Assembly: GCA_947034885.2 (NCBI GenBank)
Contig: OX344753.2
Coordinates: 4,712,001-4,776,000 of the forward strand
Origin: Thuidium tamariscinum
Lineage: Eukaryota; Streptophyta; Bryopsida; Hypnales; Thuidiaceae
Reading direction: 5' to 3'
Length of the DNA stretch: 64,000 nt
Under the pieces are notes generated by a model. It was not told the origin of the DNA. It was given only the letters and a program-made list of their open reading frames with translations, and did no database searches. Shown here in pieces: positions 12,761-25,300 of this stretch. Position numbers and translations under genes: made by a program. Positions within the stretch are counted from its first letter, which is position 1; each line of letters starts with the position of its first letter.

Positions 12761-12770
12761 TGTGCATATA
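11731..12770. other. Intergenic DNA with a TA microsatellite
   Basis: No gene recognised. A (TA)n microsatellite lies at about 12731-12758. The interspersed 11-bp motif of the neighbouring LTR cluster is absent here and starts at 12814, so the left edge of the cluster probably lies between about 12.72 and 12.81 kb. Confidence 0.45.
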
Positions 12771-15056
12771 CACCATTGAGTTCTCTTTAATTACTTCTTC
12801 AATTTAATATTTAGTCAATTGGTCCACTATTCAAAAAGTACTTAATCACAAAAGATTATTACTCTTAAATTATGTATAAGTCAAATATTCATGTCACTTC
12901 TCTTCCTAAAACACACACATTGAGTTAGTTGAATCAAACATAATATAACCATATACATTGGTATGATCAAACTCTTTAGTCAAATGGTCTGGCTATTCTA
13001 ACAAGTAACCAAGTCTAACAATAGCTACACATTGTCAATTTGTCCAACTTCCATACAAGATCACAACAACCATGTATAAAGATTTTCTTATTAGTATTAG
13101 AGAATTGGTTCCCTCTTTTCCCTGCAAACACAACTTAGCACATAATGTCAATTTGATCCTTTTACATAATAATCTCCACTTACCAAACAATTAGACATCC
13201 AGCCATTCTTTAAATAATTAATGAATTACTAAATTCACTTACTCATTCTTATGTTGCTCTGTTAATTCCAACTTTGCAAACAACGACTAATTGACATAGG
13301 AATGACATCCAAAAACTACAATTTATATAGTTAAGGTAATAACAATTAATCTGTCTTTCCTTAATCCTTGCAACATCAATCTTTACTATTAGACATCCTA
13401 CCAGGACTATTAGTCTTAATCACTTTTATCAATCAGTTACTAAGTTTACATTAAACATATCAAAATAACTTCATCAAAATTGCTCTCTGCATTAATTCCT
13501 TCTTTATCAGACTATTGGACTTCATCATTGAAACATCAGATTTCATAAGCATGTTTACATCCAGTTATAATATGACTATTTGACTTTAAAACATAAACCA
13601 AGCACATCACCATTCAACAGTATGTAAACCAAATCGGGTTATGTCCAACCTCTGGTACATCACCTTATTCAGATCACAGACTATTCGCCTTGCATAATTA
13701 ATTTTATAATATGAGTTTTTCAAAGAATAATTTTGTAATATTATCAGAGTTTTGTCTACTGGACTTATCTATTAAATTTCGCACTAGTTAGCTTCTCACC
13801 AACTGACTAATAGACCGCTTAATACAAAATGAAAGAAACTTGCCAATCACTGGCTTAACACCGTTCTTTTAGACTATTCGACTTAACATACCAATCACTG
13901 GTAATTAATAAAATATTTATTTTATAAAAGTTAGAAGTATTCCCTACTTCATCAACAATCTGTCAATTTGTCAAGTTCAACCAAAACAAGAAACAGTTAT
14001 TCATATTTGGATAATAGGAACTTACCATCAATTAGATTTGGGGTCCTACAGCCTTGCAGCTTGGCTTTCTCCAACAACTCCTTCCCTTTCTTCACAGCTC
14101 TTTCTCCAGCTTAGTAGTCTTGCTCCAATCACGTTAAGAAACCGTCTAATTGATTATCACTAATTACCCAATTATAAAGCAAACACACAAGCAACCACTC
14201 CCTGACTTACTCCATTACATCACCAATTTTTATACTCAATTTAATCCGTTTTCGTTTTAAAACCAAGTTCAATTACAGCTCTCATACTCGGCTAATTGAC
14301 TTGGTACAGCACTGAAAATAAAAGCCAATCACTTAACCAATCCCTGGCTACTGACTCAAACACTAATCTTGCCAAACCCTGGCTAACGACCTCGACTATT
14401 AGTCTGCCAATCACTGGCTACTTGCTCTTCATTGGTACCGAACACTCACTGTCCAATCGACCCTAGCATAAATAATCCAAAATTAGATTGCCCAAACCTT
14501 AGCTCTAGAAATACACACAATTGAAAATAGCAACTCTCTGTCTAATTGCCTGCAACCTTACGAAACACAGGGAAACCAGAAAGACTCCAAACCAATCATT
14601 GGCTATTAGACTGTAACTTCAAAAGACTATCAAAAAGAAAGAACAGGAACAATGCCAATCCCTGGCTAATTGTTCAAACAAAGAAAACACAAAGCCAATC
14701 ACTGGCTACACAGAATCACAAAGCTTACACAGGTTAATGGACAAAATTGCATTCGATTACAGATTGCAAAAATTACAGAAGGCCAAAAGGCGAGCAATCC
14801 CTGCAAACGCCGTGAGAGAGAGAGAGAAGAGAAAAGTCGATTTGTCTTTGTATTCTTGGCGTAACAAACTCTCACTAACCGAACTTGACTATTAGCCTAA
14901 CTACTTCTTATCTCCCGTTTGATTAATAGTCCTATTCCCATTATTAAGCCTATTTGACTTAGTTTACTACATAGTTTCTATTTAGAACCGGTCTGAACTA
15001 GTCTATTAGCCCAGAATTTCAAAATGAACAAAATGAAAAACAAAAATGAGTTTACA
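12770..15056 (-). repeat. LTR of element A (3' copy)
   Basis: The right edge is set by the TTTACA|TAGCCCCCTACTT junction at 15056/15057, the same LTR/polypurine-tract junction as in element C (26390/26391). The LTR carries at least eight exact copies of the GWCWATTNGWC motif and about eight forms of GCCAATCACTGGCTA (13842, 13890, 14332-14349, 14374, 14407, 14582, 14653, 14693). A GA-rich patch at 14812-14838 is a pyrimidine patch in element sense, a feature of plant core promoters. The left edge is not resolved. Confidence 0.55.
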
Positions 15057-15074
15057 TAGCCCCCTACTTTAAGA

Positions 15075-15094
15075 GATTGACGCCCCCGTCAATC
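15075..15094 (-). other. Hairpin next to polypurine tract, element A
   Basis: GATTGACG, loop CCCC, CGTCAATC: a perfect 8-bp stem lying directly inside the polypurine tract. Equivalent hairpins stand at 26409-26428 (element C, same stem, loop CCCT) and 22383-22404 (element B, different 9-bp stem, loop TCCT). Confidence 0.7.
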
Positions 15095-15099
15095 AAACC

Positions 15100-18000
15100 T
15101 GGAGCGCTTGTTTCGATGCTCCTCTTCCTTTCTCCTCTGATTCTCCAAAATCTTCAGCATCTTGTCACTTGCTTTCTACACATCGTCATCTCTGACTAGT
15201 AGACTTGGATTATTCGTCCGTTGGTACTCCAACCACTACTTCCAAGCGGTGAACCTTGTGCATGGAAACTCGTTGACAAACGCCAAATGGGGCCTGTAGA
15301 GGAAGTGTGTCATCGCCATGACCTCCAGCAATCGATGCCAACGAGTACTCTGGTACTGAATCTTAATGGAAATATGAAATTCGGGTCGCAAGATGTCAAA
15401 TTGATTAACATTTATCTGCACCTTGTGTCGTCTGCACATCTCTGCAAGAAAGTCACAGAACACTGCAGCTCGAAAGTACACAGGATCTATGTGATGTATG
15501 TGCTGGTGGTGGAAGGCAACATAAGCGTCTACACATCCCCATGGCGAGTCAAATTGTCCTGGTATGATCGGCCGGTTATACTCCACGAAGTCGATGCTGG
15601 CCGATGGATCCCATCTGTATCTCCGTGGACAATCGCAGAAATGGCCATTAGTCAGGACGGCAACTGCAGGGTTGTGTGGACGTCCGCTTCTTCCCAAAAA
15701 GCGTCCGAAAATCGGACGTCCGGACATCCAGACGTACAGACGTTGGTGGACGTAGTAGACATTGGATAAAACACCCGGTAAAATGCTCGGTAAAAAAATT
15801 CCGACGAGTTTTTACTAGCGGACGGCTAGTAGACAGGTAGTTGAATGGCGGACAGCTGGCGGACGGCTGGCAGACAGGTAGTTTAATGGTGGACAGTTGG
15901 CAAATGGCTAGCGGACAGGCGGTTTCATGGCGGACAGTTGGTGAATGGCTGGCGGACAAGCGGTTTCATGGCGGACAGTTTTTGTAGATGCCAAAAAACA
16001 TCTTATTTATCCAATTTGAAGACTTTTTGCAAAAGTTACAGCCGTTCAAAGTTCGCAGCCGGTCAACCCTATTCCGTCCGATATGACAACCCTGACGGAC
16101 GGCCGACGGCCAGGGCGGACGGCTGGCGGACAGGCGGTTTCATGGCGGATGGAATAGAGTTGACCGGCTGCGAACTTCAAACGGCTGTAACTTCTGCAAA
16201 AAGTCTTCAAATCGAGTAAATAAGATGTTTTTTGGCATCTACAGTTTTTGTGGATGCCAAAAAACATCTTATTTACCCGATTTGAAGACTTTTTGCAGAA
16301 GTTACAGCCGTTCGAAGTTCGCAGCCGGTCAACCCTATTCCGTCCGATATGACAACCCTGGCGGACGGTTGGTAGACGGCCGGCGGACAGGGCGGACGAC
16401 AAGTCGGACGCTGGCGGTCAGGGCAGAGGGGCGGTCGGACAGGAGCTTCGACGTCGGCGGTTGGGGCGGACAGCCAACAAACAGGAAGGCCGTCCGCCTT
16501 GGTTTTTACCGGGCGCAGTAAATCATGAAAATGAAATGTCACAGGACGTCCGCGGGGTGCCGGACGCTGGACGCTGGACGTCCGGACGTCCGCACAGCCC
16601 TGGGCAGCTGGTGGTTGATCTTGCCACCTTCTGGAAATCTTCTCGTAGAGTCTGTCGTATGGAATGTCCTCCGAAATGGACATCCCGTAATCTTCTAGCA
16701 TCCACTCCAATCCCTTCCAGCTAATAATTGGCCGTTCTGCGCCAAAGTTTTTGAACATGGCGGGTTAGTTGCCCAAAAACTACTCCTTCAAGATCGATCC
16801 TTGTACGGGAGGATTGATGCTAAGCCATCGGGGTGGTCTGTAAGTGGCTGGAGGAACCGGCAACGTGAAAATTTGTCTATGATTCGGCACCATCTTCTTC
16901 CCCACTGCTGCTCCATCAATAGTTTGGCCGAGTCTCAAATAAGTATTCTGCAAAACAAAGACGTATTGACTATTTGTCAATTCGCCTCATTGTCCCATCA
17001 TCTCCCGCTCCAGCACATTCGTCATGAGTGCACTCACTAGCGGCGCTGCATCATCTCCTACCCTCTTGATTAAATCCCGCATAGTCTCCATCTTTGTCTT
17101 CCACGCTGGTGTTGATTATGGGTACTCCTCCTGCATTCGAGCAATTAGACTGTGATGGTCCTTTAGTGCTATAGGGCGCATAGGTTGTTCTGCCAAGTCC
17201 ATTTGCCTTTGCTGCTTCATCTGCCGCTCCAATCCCATGTAATACAACGCTACTCTGACTCCAATGTCAACTATTGGATAGAAAATGAATGACCAATCGT
17301 CCAACTCCAAATCCCCTTGAGCTAACATCTCGCACAACAAATTGGGTTGGTTCTCGTATTTGCTCGCCAAATCTCCTCAAACTGGTCCTTTGTCAACATG
17401 GCGCCCTTTGTCAATTCGTACATGTCGAGAAACACATCCCTCTGCAACTCATAGGCTCTGAAAAGTGAATAGGAGGGTGGCGATTTGACTTGATGATTCC
17501 ACAAGGCTACCCTCAGACTGTCGACTTGTCCCTGCAATTCCGTAGCCTTTTCTTGAGCTTCGGAATTTGACTCTGCCAAGATTTGTAAATCGGCCTCCAA
17601 TTGTGGGTCTCGAGTCGACTGGTCCAAGGGTACGTGTAACTCCACATCAAAAGACTCCGGTACTTGATACTTCAATTTAGAAAGTTCCTTGGCATACTCC
17701 ATCTGCATCTTGTCAATCTGTTTCTTGTACTCTGTATTCTCCTTGCGCAGGGCCATGTTATTAGACCGCATGTCACTGACTCGGTTCACTATCACCTTGT
17801 TCTCACGCATCAGCTCCACATAATCCAAATTCTTGGAATCATACGCCTCTGCTTTGAATTTGTAACCCTCCACTCTTGTCTCCCATTGCTTCGCTCGGTC
17901 CTCTAGCGCAGCTTTCTCCTTAGTCCATTTGTCTTGCTCTCGTTGCGCGTTCTGCTCCAAGTCCAATATTCTCGCGTCCTTCTCCTTGAGGAGTTTCGTC

Positions 18001-19202
18001 AATTTGCCTTTCACCACCGAGTTCTTCTGGAGCCTGGTCTGGAGCGCAGTCTCTCTTGCCACTGCTCCCTGGAACTCCTGTCGACTTGTCAATTCCTTAC
18101 TTTGCAGTTGCTTAAACTCCTTCACCAACGTATGATAGAGTTGGTGAACTTCGCGAATCTCCTCCGTGGATTCTTCGACAATCACAGGTGGAGTGAAAAT
18201 TGGTGACTCTGGTCTTTGCGGCCGCGTCTCCGATTCTTGTGGTGCTGCTTGCTTCCGTTTCTTCTGGGCTGGGGGCTCTTGTGCAGCCGGTGGTTGGCTA
18301 GTTGTCTTTGCTTTCTCCACTAGTGTTGTAGTCTTCTGTCGAGTTGCTTGAGTGGTTGAAGGCGTAATTGGCAGCTTCACGGCTAATGGGGTCACCGTCA
18401 AATTGACCTTGGGATATGGTTTTCCCATGAGGGTCATATAAGTTGCCCCCGAGAGTGATAAGGGGTTGCAGGTCTTCTTACTCGCCAGCTCCATCTTCAT
18501 ACAATCGAAGACAATTTGTCCCCAATTGTATTGTATCCCTTGCCATGTAGTCAATCCCACCTTCAACACCTGATCAGTGGCAAAATTGGTCTTCGGGGCC
18601 AGAAACATCCTCTGATTGATGAATATGAGCTAGGATGACATCGGGGGAATAGCCTTAGTGAGATCCCATCCTTGTTTCTTCTTTGTCGCTTCCTTCTCTC
18701 CAAAAATATCCACATTGTCCTTTGTCGTAAGGGTTCCCTACTCTGTCAACTCGACCCCACCCATCGGCAACTAGAGTAGCTTAGCTACCATAGTGGGATC
18801 AAATTGGACATGGGATCCATTGATCTCAATCTCATCTGAAGCTCCATACTCCGAAGTTTGGACGAATTGTCTCACTCGATCCACATCCGGCTTCTCCCAA
18901 GTGCGATGGAGATAATTCCATAGGCCTGCATTTTGAAGATTCGTCCGATTTTGCTCGATGGTGTATTTCAGCATGTGATTGGATAGCTCATAAAGAGGAA
19001 TCGCAATCACTGTCAAATTTCTCTTCTCCATACTGCTTCTAGTTCTTCCCGTCAAGTGGTCTTCAATCTCTGTATTAAGGTATCTCTCGGCTATTAGACT
19101 CAATCTCTCAAAACATTTGAGGAGCAATAAGGGAATTATAATGGTCAACCTGCCTAATCCCATACTAATCTTTTCTATACTTTTAGAGTAAAAGGAATTC
19201 AT
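15100..19202 (-). pseudogene. Worn internal coding region of element A
   Basis: Blocks of plausible protein lie on the minus strand at 18771-19202, 17322-18608, 17116-17370, about 16610-16758 and 15100-15660. The longest (428 codons, 17322-18608) has a proline-, lysine- and glutamine-rich linker followed by a long coiled coil (roughly residues 160-380, rich in E, K, Q and L heptads). No protease, reverse transcriptase, RNase H or integrase motif is present, so the product is best seen as a structural or accessory protein of a non-autonomous LTR element. The region is broken several times and split by the hAT-like insertion. The family of the protein is unknown to me. Confidence 0.5.
15667..16602. 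mobile_element. hAT-like non-autonomous DNA transposon, 936 bp
   Basis: The ends are inverted repeats: CAGGGTTGTGTGGACGTCC at 15667-15685, and the complement of CAGGGCTGTGCGGACGTCC at 16584-16602 (two differences). The flanks GGCAACTG (15659-15666) and GGCAGCTG (16603-16610) are an 8-bp target duplication with one change. CAGGG termini with an 8-bp duplication are the hallmark of hAT elements. Inside there are many GGCGGACGG and GGCGGACAG subterminal repeats and three copies of a ~100-bp block (about 15985-16095, inverted at 16145-16242, direct again at 16250-16360), so the middle is a nested foldback. It is GC-rich against its AT-rich host and encodes no transposase. It lies inside the coding region of retroelement A and is therefore younger than A. 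Confidence 0.85.
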
Positions 19203-22200
19203 TCTTTAATCCTCTAGATAATTTGACCTCTCTTAACTGGACTAGAGCTATTTCTCAGCTTTGTATTATAACCTCACTCTAACATCTCTCTGGCAATTGG
19301 TCATAGGCTTCATCATGCTCCACAGACTGATGACCATTTGACTGATAAGCAAAAGGACCAAGGAAAGGATTTGACCAAACTAAATTCAGCAAAGATCACA
19401 AATTAACACTTCTAGGGATGTTAACTCATCCCTTATCTTCTTATCTTGTCGCTTTTTGAGACTGATAAAAGTGCTTCAAAGCTCATTATCTCACAATTCC
19501 TTTTCACTCGGCAATTAGACAGAAAATCTCTCATGCTTATCATGTTCTTTCCTTATATTTTCCTCACGGTTAGATTAGGCTATTAGACTAGCTTCTATAT
19601 ACTTCACCACTCTTATACATATTAGCTCATTGGGCTTTTAAAATTCTGGGAATTACAATGAACTTCTTTTGTGAATTGCATGCTATTTGGAACTCGCTTT
19701 CTTTTATCATGTTCTCTCTTATTCTCACATTAAAAGGAAAACAGACTATTAGTTTTCTATTAAGATACACTCATGATCTTATCATGTTCTCTCTTTTATA
19801 TTTTCCTTACAAAGAAAGAATTAAATACCAAAATTGTTTAAGCAGAATCACTCATCCTTTTTATCATGTTCTCACAGCTTCCGAGATCACTCTTAACCAA
19901 CAAATTTAAGTCAATTTGTCCTTGCCTTTCTCTCATCAATTAAGATAACTTACTTCTTAACTTCAGGATTCTCTCTTAATAATTTTTATCATGTTCTCTC
20001 AACTCACGAGATTCTTTGTAAAAAAAACAAATTAAACTTCATTTCTTTCTTGACTATTTTCAATCATTATTTCCAAGTAATCACAATCCTGATTTAGTCT
20101 AATTGTCTGTTCTTTCTTCAACCAGTCCTAACATCACTCGGCAAATAGACAGGAATTCAAAAATCAGTCGAAGAAAGTCACAAGAAACTCACCACTCGGG
20201 AGGACTGTCAATTTGTTTGTTCTTCTTTTTCTTCCCACTACTGATGCAGTAATTGCTTCAACTCTGTGGAAATGTATGTCAATTGGTCAGTAATTCTCTT
20301 CACTCATAATCATGCTTCCAAAGTAGTTTCATCCATCTTCTCCCATCTAATCTCTTCTCCCTTTCTACTGTTTTCAAACTTTAACCTTTATAAAAAATTT
20401 CAAAAGGGAAATAGAATAAGGAACTCTTAGACTACTCGACCAGTCTCTCAAGATTTATCATGTTCTCTTTTAAACAAAGTCCTAACTGATTAAACGGAGA
20501 AAATTGTTTTTACTTCTTCACAAGATAATTTTTTTCTATTCCTTTAGGTGATCTATTCACTACTTTATACTTGGCACCTCTCTCGGCAATTAGACCAAAC
20601 TCAGACTTTTAGGCATTACAACTTGTTGCTCATTGTATTTAGAAGACTATTAGACTTATAGTCCTTTAAGAAAAGAAAAATTCACTCTTAGTTGTCTGAA
20701 ATCTCTCGACTATTGAGTTTATCATGTTCTCTCTTAATTAACACTTAAGAACAAGCTTTATTTTACTCAATTAATTCCTGCATTCACCCACGTTAGTAAT
20801 ACAAACTAATCTGTATTTTTTTCAATTCTTAAACTTACCTCGCAGTCAATTGGTCTGTCTCCTTATCGAAGCAGTTCTACAGCTATCCTCTCTGCACAGT
20901 CTATTTGTCTGTACATTCCTCCAACAACAAACGAGGTCAGTCTAATTCAAGTTAATCAGGCAAGCGATTTCAGTTTCTATTACATAATCCAACATTCTTA
21001 CTCTTCTCTCAGCTACTCAGTCTATTAGATTAAACTTAATCAGTCACTCCGATAAGTTAAGAAAAACAACAATCACACAGTCTATTTGACCGTTAAACCC
21101 TAATTATCAATTAGACTGAACATTAAGGATATCATTATGTAAGTAATTTTGTTCTCACCCTCCTCTTAGGCATTTTATATTAAGGACTTTGAAGCTCTAT
21201 GTCTATTAGACTCAGACTTCACACGATAATTTGACTTACAGTTTCTTACTTATTTGAAGAACTTACCCAATCTTCACATTGTATTCCTACATTCCAAAAC
21301 TTAGTGCAAAATAGCTTCACAAGGTTCAGTTTTCCAACAACTCAACAACTTACGATACTTGTTCATTTTATTGCTCTCCTTTCTCGGTCAATTTGTCTAT
21401 TCGATTCTTACACACTTGATCCCTAAGCGATCTGTTTCCAAACCTTACTGAGGACAATCGCTCGACAATTAGACTGCAACTTCGTTCAAACTGATGAACT
21501 TCGTCACCAATTTGACCAAACATACAACTTTAAACTCCTGACTTTGCAATATCGGAACTGTCTATTTGTCTTAACCCTAATTGACCTTCTATCTCAGCTT
21601 CGATCTATGAGGAAACACAGAAAACAGCCAAACAACTTAGTGTAGCTCATTTTTTCAATACTCATGCACTCATAATCAGCAAAAGTTCAAATTTTGCACT
21701 CAACCACATCGGCATTACTTACCGATTCCAAAGTCGACTTGTCTATGCGCCAATCGCTCGACACACACTTCGATTGTGTTCCGCCCCTCACGATCGCACC
21801 TCCGCTTCGCTTCCGCTTTTGTTCTGCGATTATCTGCGTCAATTTGTCTTCAATTTCCTCGCTTTTGATCTCCACGGGCGCCTCTCCTCCGAGATTTTAA
21901 GCATGCGCAGAAGTTTGTCAATTCGTCCAGCAAAACTACACACAATGCAAAAGCAGATGAGCGAGAGAGAAGAGGGAAATTGTGAGAGACAAATTGCCAA
22001 GAAGCCACTTGACTGCCTGCGCCGCCAGTTAGTGGGTGGTAATTTGTGAGTGGTGGGTGGATTTGCCAATGACTATTCGTCTTTATTACGCCACGTTCTG
22101 GGTTACTTATGCCCTGTGCATAATGACTACTGGTCCTTTCGGTAAGATACATCGTATTAACTACGGTGTTCTTGTCAATTTGTACTTAATTAATATTCTC

Positions 22201-22367
22201 ATAATTATTTGAGAGTGTCAAAATAATATTTTCCATTATTATTAATTTTAATTTTAAATCTAATTTATATTTCATTTTTCAAGGTTTTAAAATTTTAAAA
22301 TTTAAAATTAAGTAATTAATTTATAAAGGACACTATTTATAAAATCACCATTTATAAAGAATACTGC
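19203..22367 (-). repeat. LTR-like block between elements A and B
   Basis: No coding sequence. The stretch is marked by frequent short near-palindromes of the form GWCWATTNGWC (exact copies at 20278, 20845, 20899, 21080, 21201, 21387, 21464, 21560, 21838, 21917 and 22071) and by repeats of the phrase TTATCATGTTCTC (19540-20740). A polypurine tract abuts its right edge (plus strand TGCCCCCTACTTT, 22368-22380), as expected for the 3' LTR of element B. It may equally be the 5' LTR of element A. No primer-binding site was found at its left edge. Confidence 0.4.
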
Positions 22368-25300
22368 CCCCTACTTTAAAAGCATAACTTGTCCTCAAGT
22401 TATGTAAGGTTTGAGGCGGTATCCATTATACCTAGTCGAATGGACAATGCTAGAAAAATCTTGTAAGCCTACTGATCCATTAGGGTAGGATTTTAAAATT
22501 TTATAGGGACCAAACCATCGCATTTTGAATTTCCCTGGGAACTTTTGAAATCGGCTATCAAATAAAAGGACCAAATCATTTTCTTTTAATTCTTTGGGTT
22601 TTAACTTACTATCATAGTAACTTTTTCGTCTATTTTGTATGGCTACCATATTAAAATAGGCTTCCCTCCGTTTTTCATCTAACTTTTCCAACATAGCATA
22701 TCTTTCTTTTAAGGATTCTTCATCCTTGAGTCTATGTTCAAGGGCAATGCGTAAAGACTGTACTTCTAATTCTATTGGCAAAATTGCCTCTTGGCCATAG
22801 ACCAATTGAAATGGCGTACTTTGGTAGTTACTTTATAAGTAGTGTGATAGGCCCATAAGGCGTCTAAAACTCTTGCATCCCAATTAGTATTAGACCCTTG
22901 GACAGTTTTAGTGATAATTTTGCATAAAATGCCATTAGTCTTTTCCGTTTGACCATTAGCCCTTGGATGATAGGGACTAGTTTTCCTATGTTTAATAAAA
23001 TATTTGTCAGTCAATTTTTCGATAGTATCATTTATAAAATGAGTCCCTCTGTCACTTACAAGTTCTCTAGGACAACTAAAACGAGTAATTATATTCTCAT
23101 ATATAAATTTAGCAACGATTTTAGCATCATCTGTTTTAGTAGCGGTAGCCTCTGCCCATTTAGTCACATATTCAGTTGCTACTAAAATATACCGTTTTTG
23201 TCCTATTTTTCTAGGAGGGTTTATAGGTCCTACAAAATCAATGCCCCATTTTTCAAATGGTATTTGGGCCAAAATAGGAGTAAGAGGCATAGATGTTGTA
23301 GGGGTCGGTTTTCCAACTCTTTGGCAGGGATCACATTTTCTAGCATATTTGACAGCATCTAAAAACATTGTAGGCCACCAATAGCCAGACTGCAATGCTT
23401 TTTGTGCTGTGACTAATCCCGCAAAATGCCCACCACAAATATCACTATGACAACCTTCTAAAATTAGAGGCACTTCGCTAGGATTTATACATCTTCTCAA
23501 AATTCCGTCTTTTCCCTTTTTATATAAGACTTCGGAAATTAAGGTATAAGGACTTGCTTTATATACTAACTTTTTCTTTTGTTTTTCAGTATATTCTAAT
23601 GGAAATTGACCAGTAGACAAATAGTGTATGACGTCAGCATATTCGAGTGGAATTATATCTACTTGGAATAAATCTGCGTCCGGGAAATTGTCATCTATAG
23701 GATCTTTTCCTAATTCTTGGATAACCCTTGATAAATGGTCAGCATTAGCATGACTCTTTCCCAGTCTTACCTGTATGGTAAAATTAAACTCTTGTAGTAA
23801 TAGTACCCATCTAGCAATTCGTCCACTTAATTGGGGTTTGTTTATCATATATTTCAATGCATCATGATCTATATGAAAAACAAATTTATAACCCAATAGA
23901 TAATGTCTAAATTTTTGAACTGAATATATCATTCCTAAAGCTTCTCGCTCAGTGACAGTATAATTCTTTTCCGCAACAGCTAATTGGCAGCTAGCAAAAT
24001 AAATAGGTCTGTCATGGCCTTTCTCATCTTTCTGACTTAATACACTACCTATGGCTACGTTAGATGCATCAACGTAGACTTCAAAGTCTTTATCCCAATT
24101 GGGTGGAATTAAAATTGGTACATTAGTCAATTTATATTTTAAGGTATTAAAGGCTTTAGTGCATGTTTCTGTCCATATTGGAGCAACATCACTCTTTTTG
24201 GTTAACTCGGTTAAGGGAATGGCTATATTTACATACTTATAAATATATCGACGATAGTAGCCTACATGTCCTAAAAAGGCTCGAACAGCTGTAATGTTGT
24301 CTGGTTGGGGTAGGTCTACAATTATTGCTACTTTATCAGGATCGGTGGCAATTCCTTGGTTTGAGACAATATGTCCCACCAATTTACCATATGGAATAGC
24401 AAATTGGGACTTGGCTGCATTTACTAAAATACCAAATTGCTCACATTGTTCAAAACATTTTTCTAGGCAACCCGCATGGTTTGCTTTTGAGCTAAACACA
24501 CAAAAGTCATCTAGAAAAATTTCCATAAATTTTCTTAAGTATTGCTGAAAAGCTATAGTCATTAATCTTTGGAAAGTGGCTGGGGCATTACATAATCCAA
24601 AGGGCATAACATTATGGGCAAAAATTCCCCAATCTGTTGTAAAGGCTGTTAACAATCTATAAGCTTTTCCTATTTGGATTTGATTATTCCCTGAAAACCC
24701 ATCTAAAAAGGAATAACATTCATAGCCTACAACACTATCCAATAGTGTATCCGTAAAAGGTAATGGAAAATGATCCTTTTTGGTTACACTATTGAGTTTT
24801 CGGTAATCTTGACAAATCCTCAATTTACCATTTTTCTTAGGTACAATTACTATGGGTGAAACCCATTCACTATAAGGAACTGGGAATATAAATCCACACT
24901 CTAACAATTTATCAATCTCTTCCTTAACCATTAAGGAGTATTTTGGATTCATCCTATATTGTCTTTGCCTTATAGGTTTGGCATCTAATTCAAGATCTAT
25001 TTTATGTTCACATACGTCAGGTGGAACTCCTTTTAAGTCAGTATAACTCCATGCAAAGACACTTTTATGTCTTTTAAAGAAATTATGCCAATATTTAAAC
25101 TTTGTATGCGACATTTTCGAATAGACCCTTATAACTTTAGGATTCTCTTTTGTTCCTAAATTCATTTCTTGTAAAGGGGTTCTTAAGGATTCTTTTTGAA
25201 TTGGGGTAGGATCACCATAAGCTAATAAATCTTCTATTTCTTGTGTAGTAGAAGCATAGTCTAAGTCAGATTTAGAAGATTCATTGGTAGAAGATTTTTC

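Larger units (their letters stand above)
12770..22368 (-). mobile_element. LTR retrotransposon fossil A, coiled-coil type, broken
   Basis: A large LTR element read on the minus strand. Its 3' LTR ends the plus-strand block at 15056 (element sense: starts TGTAAAC) and reaches left to about 12.8 kb. It is preceded in element sense by a polypurine tract (plus strand TAGCCCCCTACTTTAAG, 15057-15073) and an 8-bp hairpin at 15075-15094. The internal part (15.1-19.2 kb) holds worn coding sequence with a coiled-coil protein and no reverse transcriptase, so the element was non-autonomous. The block 19.2-22.37 kb has LTR-like texture (same 11-bp motif, a GA-rich patch at 21957-21980 like that at 14812-14838) and may be a second LTR. 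Both outer limits are approximate. It is broken by several lesions and by a DNA transposon inserted at 15667-16602. It shares polypurine tract and hairpin with element C. Confidence 0.6.

Noticed and set aside
15221-15769. 182-codon plus-strand open frame
   Set aside because: Antisense to worn retroelement coding sequence and reading into the hAT-like insertion; no domain.
16225-16724. Open frames in the GC-rich block
   Set aside because: Produced by stop-poor GGCGGAC repeats of the hAT-like element in both strands.
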